Origin: Saccharibacillus soli
Lineage (GTDB): Bacteria; Bacillota; Bacilli; Paenibacillales; Paenibacillaceae
Direction: 5' to 3'
Length of the DNA: 64,000 bases
Assembly (NCBI GenBank): GCA_002189105.1
Contig: NIOB01000004.1
Coordinates: forward strand, 1 to 64,000
Numbering within the stretch: the stretch's first letter is position 1; every line of letters starts with the position of its first letter. The notes beneath the pieces were generated by a model. That model did not search any database. It saw only the letters and a program-made list of their open reading frames with translations, and had not been told where the DNA came from. Shown piece by piece: positions 33,954-42,470 of this stretch. The position numbers and the translations under genes are program-made.

Positions 33954-34063
33954 CGGCGGGACATGCACCTGGCGTATTCAGCGAGGGGAGCGGCGAGATC
34001 AGCCGCAGCAAGACTTGTTCGTTGAGCTAATCTACGAACGGTTCCGTGACAGCTTTCGCACGC

Positions 34064-34105
34064 AGAAGAACCCCAACCTTCCACCGGAGGGTTGGGGTTC
34101 TTCTG
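34064..34105. terminator. possible bidirectional terminator
   Basis: A perfect 14-15-bp stem AGAAGAACCCCAACC/GGTTGGGGTTCTTCT between convergent genes. No T tract follows on either strand, so termination strength is doubtful. Confidence 0.45.
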
Positions 34106-34227
34106 TGCTGTGGGAGCTTTTCGGATAGGGCATGAACCCCTTCCTCGTGTGCTGTTGGTTCGCCTCAGTGTTCGCACGGATGGAGTCAGCCGTGATGGAT
34201 TTTTGCATGGGTCAAGCAGGGCGCAGA

Positions 34228-34698
34228 TCAAGAATTTTGTGTCTGGCTGATCCATAAACTCAGTGCGTTCAGCGTGTCCATATCCGCAGGATTCTGCATC
34301 AGCTTATCCAGAAGGCTGCTCCATTCGCTGAGTTGCTCAGGAGGCAGTGGGGCAGAAGCGAATGGCAAATTCACCACCCTATGGTCCAGTCTGGCCAAGA
34401 CGGCATTCAAATACGGCTGCTGCTTGTTATAGGACGTATATTGTGCCAGTGCAGCCGCTTTGGACACGGATCTTTGTAGAGACTGAAGCTGTTGGGCATC
34501 GGGAGATTCATCCAGCTTGCCCACCTGTTTGCGAACCTGATCCAGATACGTCACGAAGTTGGCATCGATCTGCTGAACCATAGAATCGACGGCCTGTGAA
34601 CGCTGCTGTGCATAATGATACGTCGTATAGGCCAGCCCCAACGTTGTGATAAGGAGCAAAGCCAGATAGGTTCGAGGATTTTTCAGCAGAGTCATCAT
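34228..34698 (-). CDS. hypothetical membrane-anchored protein
   Basis: I do not recognise this 156-aa protein. One N-terminal membrane helix (about 10-27, TYLALLLITTLGLAYTTY) is followed by an extracytoplasmic helical domain rich in Gln, Ser and Leu (AVDSMVQQIDANFVTYLDQV), which looks coiled-coil-like. The start ATG 34698 was chosen because AAGGAGA lies just upstream; the frame extends further to 34749 without a ribosome site. Neighbours (DUF2225, small Cys protein) give no functional clue. Confidence 0.7.
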   Translation of the reverse strand: MMTLLKNPRTYLALLLITTLGLAYTTYHYAQQRSQAVDSMVQQIDANFVTYLDQVRKQVGKLDESPDAQQLQSLQRSVSKAAALAQYTSYNKQQPYLNAVLARLDHRVVNLPFASAPLPPEQLSEWSSLLDKLMQNPADMDTLNALSLWISQTQNS

Positions 34699-34875
34699 AA
34701 GTCTCCTTCCGAGAAGCGTTAACTTGGAGAATGGGCAAGAGTCTTCCACGTATATAAACGCAAAGTGGATAAAATCGTCACGCTGTCAGGAGACTTTCCG
34801 GATTCAAAAGACTTCTAACTTCAAAGAGCCAAGAAAATCAAATAGCCCTCCAAAACCCGAAAAGATCCTGAAGCT

Positions 34876-34914
34876 CAAAAAGACCTTCAAAGCCAAATCG
34901 GCCTTAAAGGTCTT
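34876..34914 (-). terminator. terminator of the YycC-like/Cys-protein operon
   Basis: On the minus strand AAGACCTTTAAGGCC pairs (two mismatches) with GGCTTTGAAGGTCTT around GATT, followed by T4-5. Confidence 0.7.
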
Positions 34915-35005
34915 GCTTGGTGGATTGCATATCGCAGCTTGGGTGTGAGGCAGGCCAAAAGTGATCGTGCGCCGTCCGGCCTGTTCATCCCCTGCCACTG
35001 CCCGA

Positions 35006-35236
35006 TTACTTAACCACCGTATCTGTCATCAAATAATCATCGTCGCAGTCCAGTACGGTCAATCGACCATGGCAGCACGGGAAGACGGTCAGCCGTTTTT
35101 TGCCGGTCTGAATATCCTTGATCTCCGAAGGTTTGATCGGCAGCAGCACATTCTCCGCGCCGCAGAACGGGCAGTTGGGAACGGTAAGATCGCCCATGAC
35201 CCGATCGTACGGCAGCGCTTTTTCAAAAGGGATCAT
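35006..35236 (-). CDS. small putative zinc-binding protein
   Basis: A 76-aa protein I cannot name. VPNCPFCGAENV followed by FPCCHGRLTVLDCDDDYL gives a CxxC...CC(H) arrangement compatible with a zinc ribbon. ATG 35236 lies only 4 bases after the stop codon of the YycC-like gene, and its ribosome site (AAGGAGA) is inside the end of that gene, so the two are translationally linked. A terminator follows at 34876. Confidence 0.75.
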   Translation of the reverse strand: MIPFEKALPYDRVMGDLTVPNCPFCGAENVLLPIKPSEIKDIQTGKKRLTVFPCCHGRLTVLDCDDDYLMTDTVVK

Positions 35237-35240
35237 GAAT

Positions 35241-35411
35241 TTATTCGTTCTCCTTGCTCGGTTCGGATTGCGCTGCGGCTTCCTTCTGCGCCATCTCCGC
35301 GAGACGCTGCATCAGAATGTGCTGGGGCATATGCATCAAATGTTCAATGGGAACATTCAGCTCTTTGGAAAGCTTGATTGCCGTGTCCGGCGAAATTTGT
35401 AAGGGTCTCAT
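35241..35411 (-). CDS. YycC-like 56-residue protein
   Basis: A 56-codon frame with GGAGGG eight bases before ATG 35411 and stop at 35241-35243. It begins MRPLQISPDTAIKLSKELNV and continues IEHLMHMPQHILMQRLAEMA, which resembles the small YycC-like family of Bacilli as I remember it; the last ~15 residues are Glu/Ala/Gln-rich. Helical and soluble by appearance. Function of the family is unknown. It is the first gene of a two-gene minus-strand operon with the Cys-rich protein at 35006. Confidence 0.75.
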   Translation of the reverse strand: MRPLQISPDTAIKLSKELNVPIEHLMHMPQHILMQRLAEMAQKEAAAQSEPSKENE

Positions 35412-35559
35412 TTTGTCTTCCCTCCAATGTCAGATTTGGCTTCATGAGACGTTTTCGTTATAGTTATACTGTACCATGAGGGCCTGACGAACGCTATATG
35501 GGCCTTACGAACGGACGTTGGACAGACATTATTTTGCGTGACGAAAGGTGAGGGAATTC

Positions 35560-37365
35560 ATGGGTGGTAAGACATTGCGGCAAACGTGGGATCTGGAAAC
35601 GATTTTCCCTGGGGGTTCGTCCTCGGGCGAATTTGATGCTTTTTTGAATACGTTATCGGCTGATGTGGATGCGCTGAAAGCCAAGATCGACGGCCTGCGT
35701 CCGCCGACTTCCGTCTCGGAGACAGATGCCTTTGATCCGCTGTTTGATGACGTGCAGCATGTCTCGGCACGCTTCCGCCAAGCGGGTGCATTTGTGAGCT
35801 GTCTGAGTGCGCAGGATCAAAACGACCAGAAAGCAGGGCAGCTCTCCGCACGTGTCGGTTCCATTCGTGCCCGCTGGCAGAGCGTGGTGGCAACGTTCGA
35901 CAGTGTGCTGCAAAATACGGAAGATGCGGTATGGGAGAGCTGGATGCAGCGGGAGAATGTCGCTCCCATTTCCTTTAACCTGAGTGAAAGCCGCTCCCAG
36001 GCTCGTGAGAAAATGACGCCGGAACTGGAAAGTCTCGCGCTCTCACTGTCGGTGGATGGCTATCAGGGCTGGAGCAGCTTCTATAACACAATCGTGCGCC
36101 ATGTGCGCGTGAATGTCGAAGAGAATGGCGAAATCAAGCAGCTGTCGGCCGCACAGGCGGCTAACAAGCTCGGCTCCTCCGATCCCAAGCAGCGCGAAGT
36201 GATGGGGCAGAACTGGGAGCAGGCCTGGACGGAAGTCGAGGATTATTGCGCGGATACGCTCAACCACCTTGCGGGATTCCGCCTGGCTTTGTATGAGAAA
36301 AGAGGCTGGAAGGATGCGCTGCGCGAACCGCTGGAGATCAACCGGATGTCGGATCAGACGCTGGCTACCATGTGGCAGGTTATCACCGACAACAAGCCGC
36401 TGTTCGTCGAATATCTGAATCGCAAGGCACAGCTTCTGGGTCAAGACAAGCTGGGCTGGCACGATGTGGATGCTCCGATTGGCGCATCCGAATCGAAGAT
36501 TCCGTACGATGACGCCGCAGAGCTGATTGTCGATCAATTCCGCAGCTTCAGCCCGCGTATGGCGGACTTTGCGCAGCGTGCATTCGATAACCACTGGATC
36601 GAAGCGGAAGATCGGGCGGGCAAACGTCCGGGCGGATTCTGTACCTCGCTGCCGCTGACCCAGCAGACCCGGATCTTCATGACCTACAGCGGCACGGCGT
36701 CGAACGTATCCACGCTGGCGCATGAGCTGGGTCACGGTTACCATCAGCATGTCATGGATGAGCTGCCGACATTCAGCCAGCGTTACGCAATGAATGTGGC
36801 CGAGACCGCCTCCACTTTTGCCGAGATGATCGTGGCGGATTCGCTGGTTCGCAAGGCTGCAACGGACGAAGAACGTCTGGTACTGCTTGACGATAAGATT
36901 CAGCGCTCGATTGCGTTCTTCATGAACATTCATGCCCGGTTCTTATTCGAGACTCGTTTCTATGAGAAACGTCGTCAGGGGCTGCTCACGCCGCAGGATC
37001 TCAGCCAACTGATGGTCGAGGCGCAGGAAGAAGCGTTCAGCGGAGCGCTGGGTGATTATCATCCGCACTTCTGGGCGTCCAAGCTGCATTTTTACAACAC
37101 GGGTGTACCGTTCTATAATTTCCCGTATACGTTTGGCTATCTGTTCAGTACAGGCATCTATGCACGGGCGCAGCAGGAAGGCGCAGGCTTTGCTGACAAA
37201 TACGATGCCCTGCTGCTGGATACCGGCCGAATGACGGTGGAGGAGCTGGCCTCCAAGCATCTGGATGTTGATCTGACGCAGCGTGATTTCTGGCAGGCTG
37301 CCGTAGACGTGAGTGCGTCGGACGTCCGAACTTTCCTGGAGATGACCGCAGCGAAAGTGAATTAA
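35560..37365 (+). CDS. pepF: oligoendopeptidase F family M3 metallopeptidase
   Basis: A 601-aa protein of normal PepF length. The zinc-binding HExxH motif with its flank is at LAHELGHGYHQHVMDELP (~385-400), and the third ligand Glu comes in MNVAETASTFAEMIV. The N-terminal helical domain and C-terminal AGFADKYDALLLDTG match oligoendopeptidase F, a cytosolic enzyme that trims short peptides. ATG 35560 follows AAAGGTGAGGG. It stands alone, with a strong terminator at 37409. The call of PepF rather than a paralogous M3B enzyme is from overall similarity. Confidence 0.92.
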   Translation: MGGKTLRQTWDLETIFPGGSSSGEFDAFLNTLSADVDALKAKIDGLRPPTSVSETDAFDPLFDDVQHVSARFRQAGAFVSCLSAQDQNDQKAGQLSARVGSIRARWQSVVATFDSVLQNTEDAVWESWMQRENVAPISFNLSESRSQAREKMTPELESLALSLSVDGYQGWSSFYNTIVRHVRVNVEENGEIKQLSAAQAANKLGSSDPKQREVMGQNWEQAWTEVEDYCADTLNHLAGFRLALYEKRGWKDALREPLEINRMSDQTLATMWQVITDNKPLFVEYLNRKAQLLGQDKLGWHDVDAPIGASESKIPYDDAAELIVDQFRSFSPRMADFAQRAFDNHWIEAEDRAGKRPGGFCTSLPLTQQTRIFMTYSGTASNVSTLAHELGHGYHQHVMDELPTFSQRYAMNVAETASTFAEMIVADSLVRKAATDEERLVLLDDKIQRSIAFFMNIHARFLFETRFYEKRRQGLLTPQDLSQLMVEAQEEAFSGALGDYHPHFWASKLHFYNTGVPFYNFPYTFGYLFSTGIYARAQQEGAGFADKYDALLLDTGRMTVEELASKHLDVDLTQRDFWQAAVDVSASDVRTFLEMTAAKVN

Positions 37366-37408
37366 GATTATAAAATCTTGAACAAGATAACAAAATCATA
37401 AAGTCGAA

Positions 37409-37442
37409 AAAAAGCGATCAGACTCGAATCTGATCGCTTTTT
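37409..37442 (+). terminator. pepF terminator
   Basis: Stem AAAAAGCGATCAGA/TCTGATCGCTTTTT with a 6-base loop. Confidence 0.9.
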
Positions 37443-37612
37443 GCATGAATATGACTGAAAAAAAGAGTGTTCTTTATATTTTAATAGTCACATTTACCCA
37501 ATTTACGACCTTTATATTGAAGTTACCAATTTACCAAATTATAATAGGCCTCAAGAGCTACATACCGGTATCAGCTTTGGTTGGATGGAACATAATGATG
37601 AGGGGGACTATC

Positions 37613-38020
37613 ATGTTTGTAGTCAACGAATATTCGCTTCCCAGGCAGTTGGACATCGTGTTCAAGGAATTAAGCGAGGAATTATCGGGACTGGATTCAG
37701 GGACGGTTTTTGTTCAGATTCGCAACAACGTTGTAGGTAAATTCGGGATTCGCCATACTCCGCTTGCAGGCCGTGACGGTCATGTGGAAGCACCTGAAGA
37801 GGGGCTGAATGAGCAGCAGATCCGTGTTTTTCGCAACATGGCGATTGAATCGCTGAATTACAAGAAGAACTGGACTCATGGCGAGATCAGTTACGAATTT
37901 GCCCTTCGTCGCAGCGATCTGGTCGTTGACGCTCAGTTTGAGTCGAACTACAACATGGCCAGCAGCATGATTCGGTATCCGAAGCAGCTGCACAAGGAAG
38001 CTCGTTCCGAGCTTTATTAA
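37613..38020 (+). CDS. hypothetical conserved-type protein
   Basis: I do not recognise this 135-aa protein. It is soluble and mixed alpha/beta in appearance (MFVVNEYSLPRQLDIVFKEL; GTVFVQIRNNVVGKFGIRH) and ends with a basic tail (PKQLHKEARSELY). GAGGGGGA precedes ATG 37613. The frame is open further upstream to 37445 and would add a hydrophobic stretch, but that part lies in AT-rich DNA overlapping the pepF terminator and has no ribosome site, so I excluded it. The trpS leader follows after ~80 bases. Confidence 0.7.
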   Translation: MFVVNEYSLPRQLDIVFKELSEELSGLDSGTVFVQIRNNVVGKFGIRHTPLAGRDGHVEAPEEGLNEQQIRVFRNMAIESLNYKKNWTHGEISYEFALRRSDLVVDAQFESNYNMASSMIRYPKQLHKEARSELY

Positions 38021-38099
38021 TCCGGGCGTGCCCGGCTGCAAGACGGTGCTTTCGGAAGGGGAACCAAAGCCCGTAGGGAAGGAAACGCAGGGGAGCCGA

Positions 38100-38129
38100 T
38101 TGACAAAGCTCATCTGCGGCTTGTAAGAT
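38100..38129 (+). promoter_or_regulatory. trpS promoter
   Basis: A consensus TTGACA at 38100-38105 and TAAGAT at 38124-38129 (18-base spacer) lie just before the T-box leader. Confidence 0.7.
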
Positions 38130-38146
38130 GGGAAGCAATTCAAACA

Positions 38147-38476
38147 ACGCGATGATGGGGAGAAGTAAGCGGAATTCGTGTTCTACAGAAAGCTGGCGGT
38201 TGATGCAAGCCGGTGAAGACGATCCGTCCGAATGGACCCCTGAGCGCCGTGCTGAACAAGAGACGCCGATAAAGCGGATCTTCAGTAGGTCGGCCGGTTC
38301 CCGTTCTCCGTTACTGGAACGGTCAAGGTCATGTTCTTTCCCAAGGAGATTTTCCGAGGGAAGAAGATTTGCTGCTGTCGAAGATACCGTTCAGGTACGA
38401 GTCGATGGCGCGGACAGATGACGAATAAGGGTGGTACCACGGTCTCACGTCCCTTGCGGATGTGGGGCCTTTTTGT
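38147..38476 (+). ncRNA. tryptophan T-box leader of trpS
   Basis: The T-box sequence AAGGGTGGTACCACGG at 38427-38442 is unmistakable. Stem I begins near 38147; its specifier reads TGG at 38233-38235, directly before ACCCCTGAG, so it pairs with the CCA anticodon of tRNA-Trp. The terminator GGTCTCACGTC/GATGTGGGGCC plus T5 spans 38441-38474 and competes with the antiterminator. Uncharged tRNA-Trp should therefore allow read-through into trpS. Confidence 0.93.
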
Positions 38477-38547
38477 GCTTCCCGGTCTGTATAGGGATGG
38501 AGAGCCGGAGCGATTCAGCATTGAATAGGGAAGCGGAGGAATAGAAG

Positions 38548-39534
38548 ATGAAAAAGGTACTATCGGGCATCCAGCCCAGCGGTCAGCTTACGATCGGCAA
38601 CTACATTGGGGCTATCAAAAATTTTGTTGCCCTTCAGCATGATTACGAATGTTTTTTCTCGGTGGTCGATCTGCATGCCATCACGGTTCCACAGGACCCG
38701 GCCGCGCTGCGTGAGCAGTCGGAATCGGTAGCGACGCTGTATGCAGCAGCGGGCATCGACCCGGAGAAGTCGAACATCTTCATGCAGTCGCATGTGCCGC
38801 AGCACGCGGAGCTGGGCTGGTTGATGACGACGCTCACGGCGATGGGCGAGCTGGAGCGCATGACGCAGTTCAAGGACAAATCCGGCGGTAAAGATTCGGT
38901 TGGCGCAGGTCTGTTCGTCTATCCTTCGCTGATGGCAGCCGACATTCTGCTCTATCAGGCGGATCTGGTGCCGGTTGGCGAAGACCAGAAGCAGCATCTG
39001 GAACTGACCCGTGATCTGGCCGGCCGCTTCAACAGCCGCTTTGGCAAGTTCTTCACCGTGCCGGAGCCTTATATTCCGAAGGTAGGGGCACGTGTGATGG
39101 GACTGGACGACGCCTCGAAGAAAATGAGCAAGAGCAACGCCAATGCGGGAAGCTATATTGCGCTGCTCGACCCGCCGGATGTCATTCGCAAGAAGATGAA
39201 CCGGGCCACGACGGACTCCGGCGGTGCCGTGCTGTACGATCCGGTCAACAAACCGGAAATCAGCAACCTGATGGGCATTTATGCCGAGTTCACGGGCATG
39301 ACGCTGGAGCAGGTTCAGGCGCACTTTGACGGCAAGCTGTATGGTCAGTTCAAAAAAGAGCTGGGCGAAGCTGTAGTTGCGGTTCTCGAACCGCTTCAAC
39401 AGCGTTACCGTGAAATCCGCGAATCCGGCGAGATCAAGCGGATTCTGGCAAAAGGCGCAGAACGCGCGGAAGCCGTAGCTGAAGAAACGATGAAAGGCGT
39501 ACGTGAACGGATGGGCTTCCTGCCCAAGTTCTAA
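38548..39534 (+). CDS. trpS: tryptophan--tRNA ligase
   Basis: A 328-aa class I synthetase. The HIGH-type motif is PSGQLTIGNYIGAI (~10-23) and the KMSKS loop KKMSKSNANAG (~192-202). VPVGEDQKQHLELTRDLA is the substrate-binding helix typical of TrpRS. It charges tRNA-Trp with tryptophan. GGAGGA lies 8 bases before ATG 38548. Expression is controlled by the T-box leader directly upstream, whose TGG specifier agrees with the product. Confidence 0.97.
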   Translation: MKKVLSGIQPSGQLTIGNYIGAIKNFVALQHDYECFFSVVDLHAITVPQDPAALREQSESVATLYAAAGIDPEKSNIFMQSHVPQHAELGWLMTTLTAMGELERMTQFKDKSGGKDSVGAGLFVYPSLMAADILLYQADLVPVGEDQKQHLELTRDLAGRFNSRFGKFFTVPEPYIPKVGARVMGLDDASKKMSKSNANAGSYIALLDPPDVIRKKMNRATTDSGGAVLYDPVNKPEISNLMGIYAEFTGMTLEQVQAHFDGKLYGQFKKELGEAVVAVLEPLQQRYREIRESGEIKRILAKGAERAEAVAEETMKGVRERMGFLPKF

Positions 39535-39622
39535 GCCAGGCTTAAATCAGAAGCGCGGCTGCGAAGACAGCGCCGCTTCGGTTTTCATTCCGAGAGTTAT
39601 CCCAGACGCCTAAAAGCTTATC

Positions 39623-39665
39623 AAAAAAGCTGCCTGATCCTCGCAGGAGGAAAGGCAGCTTTTGT
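39623..39665 (+). terminator. terminator downstream of trpS
   Basis: AAAAGCTGCCT/AGGCAGCTTTT with an inner TCCTCGCAGGA hairpin. A weaker imperfect hairpin (AAGCGCGGCTG/CAGCGCCGCTT) lies closer to the stop codon at about 39551-39580. Confidence 0.75.
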
Positions 39666-39784
39666 TCATGCTCTAAAAATACAGCGGCGCATCCCTTCTC
39701 AAGCTAACGCTTTCAGAAATCCGCTGCGTTTCTTGTTTCAACAGGTGCATCGGGCGTTACATCCATTCGAGGAGCCGTATTGGC

Positions 39785-39970
39785 TCAGGCGTTGCCGCCG
39801 CTTGTCTTCCGCTGAATCCGGGCTTTGGTCACGAAGCCCCAGCCAATGTTAAGCGTTGCAACCGCGAAGACGCCGACGGCAAGCAGAGGACTTTCATTAA
39901 TCAAGATGGCGGAAAGGGTCACAAGGGCCATCGAAGACACGGCAAACCATAAAGCGAGACCTTTATTCAT
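39785..39970 (-). CDS. small two-helix membrane protein
   Basis: A 61-aa protein with two hydrophobic helices (about 4-22 and 28-48) and a short basic tail (KARIQRKTSGGNA). ATG 39970 is preceded by a full GGAGGTGA ribosome site. Size and topology resemble DUF5325/YlaF-type small proteins of Bacilli, but that is a weak guess. It is divergent from ctaB across a ~325-base region. Confidence 0.7.
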   Translation of the reverse strand: MNKGLALWFAVSSMALVTLSAILINESPLLAVGVFAVATLNIGWGFVTKARIQRKTSGGNA

Positions 39971-40020
39971 CGGATCACCTCCGTTTTTGTTTTCAGTATA
40001 CCTCACTTGGCGTCCGTAAA

Positions 40021-40075
40021 TCCAAAATTTCCATTTTTATTTGTTCCTGTCGGTGAAGAAATCAAAATTTCCACA
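40021..40075. repeat. direct repeat pair upstream of ctaB
   Basis: TCCAAAATTTCCAT at 40021-40034 and TCAAAATTTCCACA at 40062-40075 share the core CAAAATTTCCA and are about 41 bases apart, close to four helical turns. They may be an operator for ctaB or for the divergent small gene. Confidence 0.4.
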
Positions 40076-40142
40076 TCTTTTTTTAAGAATGTCATGAAAA
40101 TCTCATGAAATTGTCAAATTATCGAACTTGTTTCGGGAATCA

Positions 40143-40171
40143 TTGGCAATTAGAAAGGCCTTTGATATGAT
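40143..40171 (+). promoter_or_regulatory. ctaB promoter
   Basis: TTGGCA at 40143-40148 and TATGAT at 40166-40171 with exactly 17 bases between, 125 bases upstream of the GTG start. Confidence 0.65.
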
Positions 40172-40296
40172 AAATTTCATAGCGATACTTGTTCTCGGCT
40201 TCATTAGAAGACGATTCTAGTTATTGATTTCAGTAATGATCGTACCCTCGCATGATTGGAAAGTGCGAATCGAAACAAAAAAGGAGGAATAAACGC

Positions 40297-41223
40297 GTGA
40301 GCAAATCGTTGAATTATGCAGCTTCGGAAGCTTCTCCCGTGTCGGACGGCGCGGAAGCGCGAGCAACGTGGAGAGATTTCGTAACGCTGGCCAAACCGGG
40401 GATTCTGCGCTCGAACCTGTTCGTGACGCTGGCCGGGTTCTGGCTTGCCTCGCAGTGGAATATCAACTGGGCGAACTTGATCGCCACGCTGGCTGGCACG
40501 ATGCTGATTGTCGGGGCTTCCGGTGTCTTCAATAACTATCTGGACCGCGAGATGGATACCAAGATGGAACGGACCAAGAACCGGGCACTGCCAACCGGCA
40601 AGATTGCACCGGGTGTTGTTCTGACCTATGGCATCGTACTTGGCGTACTGGGACTCGCCATTCTGTTCGGATTCTGCGGCGTATTAACCGGCGTCTGCGG
40701 TGTTATTGGCATGTTCGCCTATGTGGTGCTGTACACCATGTGGCTCAAGCGCACTTCGACCTGGAGTACATCGCTTGGGGGAATCTCCGGCGCCATGCCT
40801 CCAGTAATCGGTTATGTCGCGGTGACCAACCGCATTGATATGGGCGCCATTCTGCTGTTCCTGTGGATGTTCCTCTGGCAGCCGCCGCATTTCTGGGCGC
40901 TGGGGATTCGCCGCGTCGAAGAATATCGGGCAGCGGGCTTCCCGATTCTCCCGGTCGTAAAAGGAATTCGTCGCACCCAGTGGCAGATGCTTCCTTACAT
41001 TATCCTGCTGCTGCCTGTGCCAATCCTGATGTATGCTTACGGTTACGTTGGACTGATCTTCACCATTGCTTCGGTTGTCATCACGGCGCTCTGGCTGTAT
41101 TTTGCCGTGAAGGGACTGGCCAAGGGTCAAGACCCGGATGCCTGGGGCAAAAAGGTCTTCATGTATTCTATCTACTATATGATGGTTACCTTCCTGCTCA
41201 TGATTATTGACACGGTACACTAA
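40297..41223 (+). CDS. ctaB: protoheme IX farnesyltransferase (heme O synthase)
   Basis: A 308-aa UbiA-family membrane enzyme with about nine hydrophobic helices. The prenyl-diphosphate-binding motif NNYLDREMDTKMERTKNR (~85-102) and the second Asp-containing loop after FFWALGIRR-type PPHFWALGIRR are intact. It transfers a farnesyl group to heme B to form heme O for aa3-type oxidases. The GTG start 40297 follows AAAGGAGGA; the longer frame from 40252 reads through the ribosome site and was rejected. The next step, CtaA, is encoded 16 kb away at 57251. Confidence 0.94.
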   Translation: MSKSLNYAASEASPVSDGAEARATWRDFVTLAKPGILRSNLFVTLAGFWLASQWNINWANLIATLAGTMLIVGASGVFNNYLDREMDTKMERTKNRALPTGKIAPGVVLTYGIVLGVLGLAILFGFCGVLTGVCGVIGMFAYVVLYTMWLKRTSTWSTSLGGISGAMPPVIGYVAVTNRIDMGAILLFLWMFLWQPPHFWALGIRRVEEYRAAGFPILPVVKGIRRTQWQMLPYIILLLPVPILMYAYGYVGLIFTIASVVITALWLYFAVKGLAKGQDPDAWGKKVFMYSIYYMMVTFLLMIIDTVH

Positions 41224-41241
41224 GCGCATATGCGGCTTGAG

Positions 41242-41282
41242 CCGCCCTTTGTTTCCTCTGGGAAATGGAGGGCGGTTTTGTT
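41242..41282 (+). terminator. ctaB terminator
   Basis: CCGCCCTTTGTTTCC pairs with GGAAATGGAGGGCGG, followed by TTTTGTTT. Confidence 0.8.
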
Positions 41283-41359
41283 TGGATCGATTTAGATCCG
41301 AGAGGGCCGCATTTGTGGGCTTGGGCAAATTCAGGCGTCCGTGACCTGCTGACGCCGTC

Positions 41360-41770
41360 CTAGGGTCTGCCAGCAGAGCCGTCCAAAGACGTGCGGCGCC
41401 GTTCTTTTTCTGCTTCCGGCTGGAGATGCAGCATGGACTCGGGATACTCGATGAACGTCTCCAGTCCCGCCTTTTCCAACTGCTGAATCGCATATTCGTC
41501 CGGTGTACCTTCTACACCCGCATAACCTCGGCGCGTGTAGATATGATCGGCATCCGGGAACAGATCAGACAACAGAGCCCGAATCTTGCGGCCAGATGAG
41601 TCATTGTCGAGAAACAGATAGACTTCATCATGTTTGGCTTCGAGATAGAGCGACTCCAGTTTGGCTGAATTGGGCGTACCGAATGTGCATAAGATCCGAA
41701 TGTCGTCATTCAACAGACGGCGTAATTTGCTGCGGTCATTTTTGCCTTCTACGATGATGGTGATGGTCAT
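41360..41770 (-). CDS. Toprim domain protein (YusF-like)
   Basis: A 136-aa protein consisting of one Toprim domain: the catalytic Glu in TIIVEGKNDRSKL (~4-16) and the DxD-type VYLFLDNDSSGRKIR (~50-64). Small stand-alone Toprim proteins include ribonuclease M5 and YusF of Bacilli; length and sequence fit YusF better, as the M5 C-terminal part is absent. A nuclease or primase-like activity on nucleic acid is likely but untested. ATG 41770 follows AGGAGG; the frame open further upstream to 42526 is antisense to other genes. Confidence 0.78.
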   Translation of the reverse strand: MTITIIVEGKNDRSKLRRLLNDDIRILCTFGTPNSAKLESLYLEAKHDEVYLFLDNDSSGRKIRALLSDLFPDADHIYTRRGYAGVEGTPDEYAIQQLEKAGLETFIEYPESMLHLQPEAEKERRRTSLDGSAGRP

Positions 41771-41974
41771 AGGGTGTTTGCCTCCTGCCGTAGAAAAATG
41801 GGAGTTTTCATTCAGTTTACCGGGATGACGGAAGGATTGCAAAACGCAGGAAAGAGCTTGGGCGTAAAGCTGACAGAGAGCCTTTTCTTCCTGTATAATT
41901 GAAAAGCGCACAGCCCGCCGAAGAACGAGGGGAGCGGGCGTCGCCAAATATGGAGAAAAACGGGGGTAGGCCTG

Positions 41975-42412
41975 TTGAATACCGAAGTGTGGCTCGAATT
42001 CGTCAGGCAGAACTGGCTGATTCTTCTGATTGCGCTGGTAGCTGTGCTGCTGGTCATAAATGTAGTCAAGACGATGCTCAAATGGGCGATTGCAATCGTC
42101 ATCGTCGTGGCGCTGGTCGTATACAGCGGCGTGTCGATCGATCAAATTCAGAATACGGTAACGAGCGTGAAGGATGAGGCGGTAGCCAAACTTCAGGATG
42201 AAGCGCTCAAGATGCTCAAAGATGAAGCCGCTCAGGCGACGTTCAAAAAGTCGGGCGATGGTTCCTTTACCGTGCAGACCCCAAGCCTCAAGCTTGTGGG
42301 CAAGCCCAATGCCAAGACCGTTGACGTCACCTATCGCGGCGTTTCGCTGGGGCAATGGGAACGAAGTGAACAGGTGAACGCGTTGATCCGTGCGGCGCAG
42401 AGTCGAAAATGA
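41975..42412 (+). CDS. small membrane protein
   Basis: A 145-aa protein I do not recognise. Two close hydrophobic helices (about 13-30 and 35-52) are followed by a helical region with coiled-coil pattern (TSVKDEAVAKLQDEALKMLK) and a beta-rich C-terminal end (DGSFTVQTPSLKLVG, VDVTYRGVSLGQWE). Start is TTG 41975 after GGGGGTAGG; no in-frame ATG lies nearby. It precedes the transglutaminase fusion by 58 bases and is probably co-transcribed with it, which suggests an envelope role. Confidence 0.7.
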   Translation: MNTEVWLEFVRQNWLILLIALVAVLLVINVVKTMLKWAIAIVIVVALVVYSGVSIDQIQNTVTSVKDEAVAKLQDEALKMLKDEAAQATFKKSGDGSFTVQTPSLKLVGKPNAKTVDVTYRGVSLGQWERSEQVNALIRAAQSRK

Positions 42413-42470
42413 GAACTTCAGGCAGGGGAAATGCGCCAATCGCGCGTCCAATGGACGGGAGGTGGGAGAA

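Noticed and set aside
37445-37612. N-terminal hydrophobic extension of the 135-aa protein
   Set aside because: It begins at the pepF terminator, lies in AT-rich DNA and has no ribosome site, whereas GAGGGGGA precedes ATG 37613.
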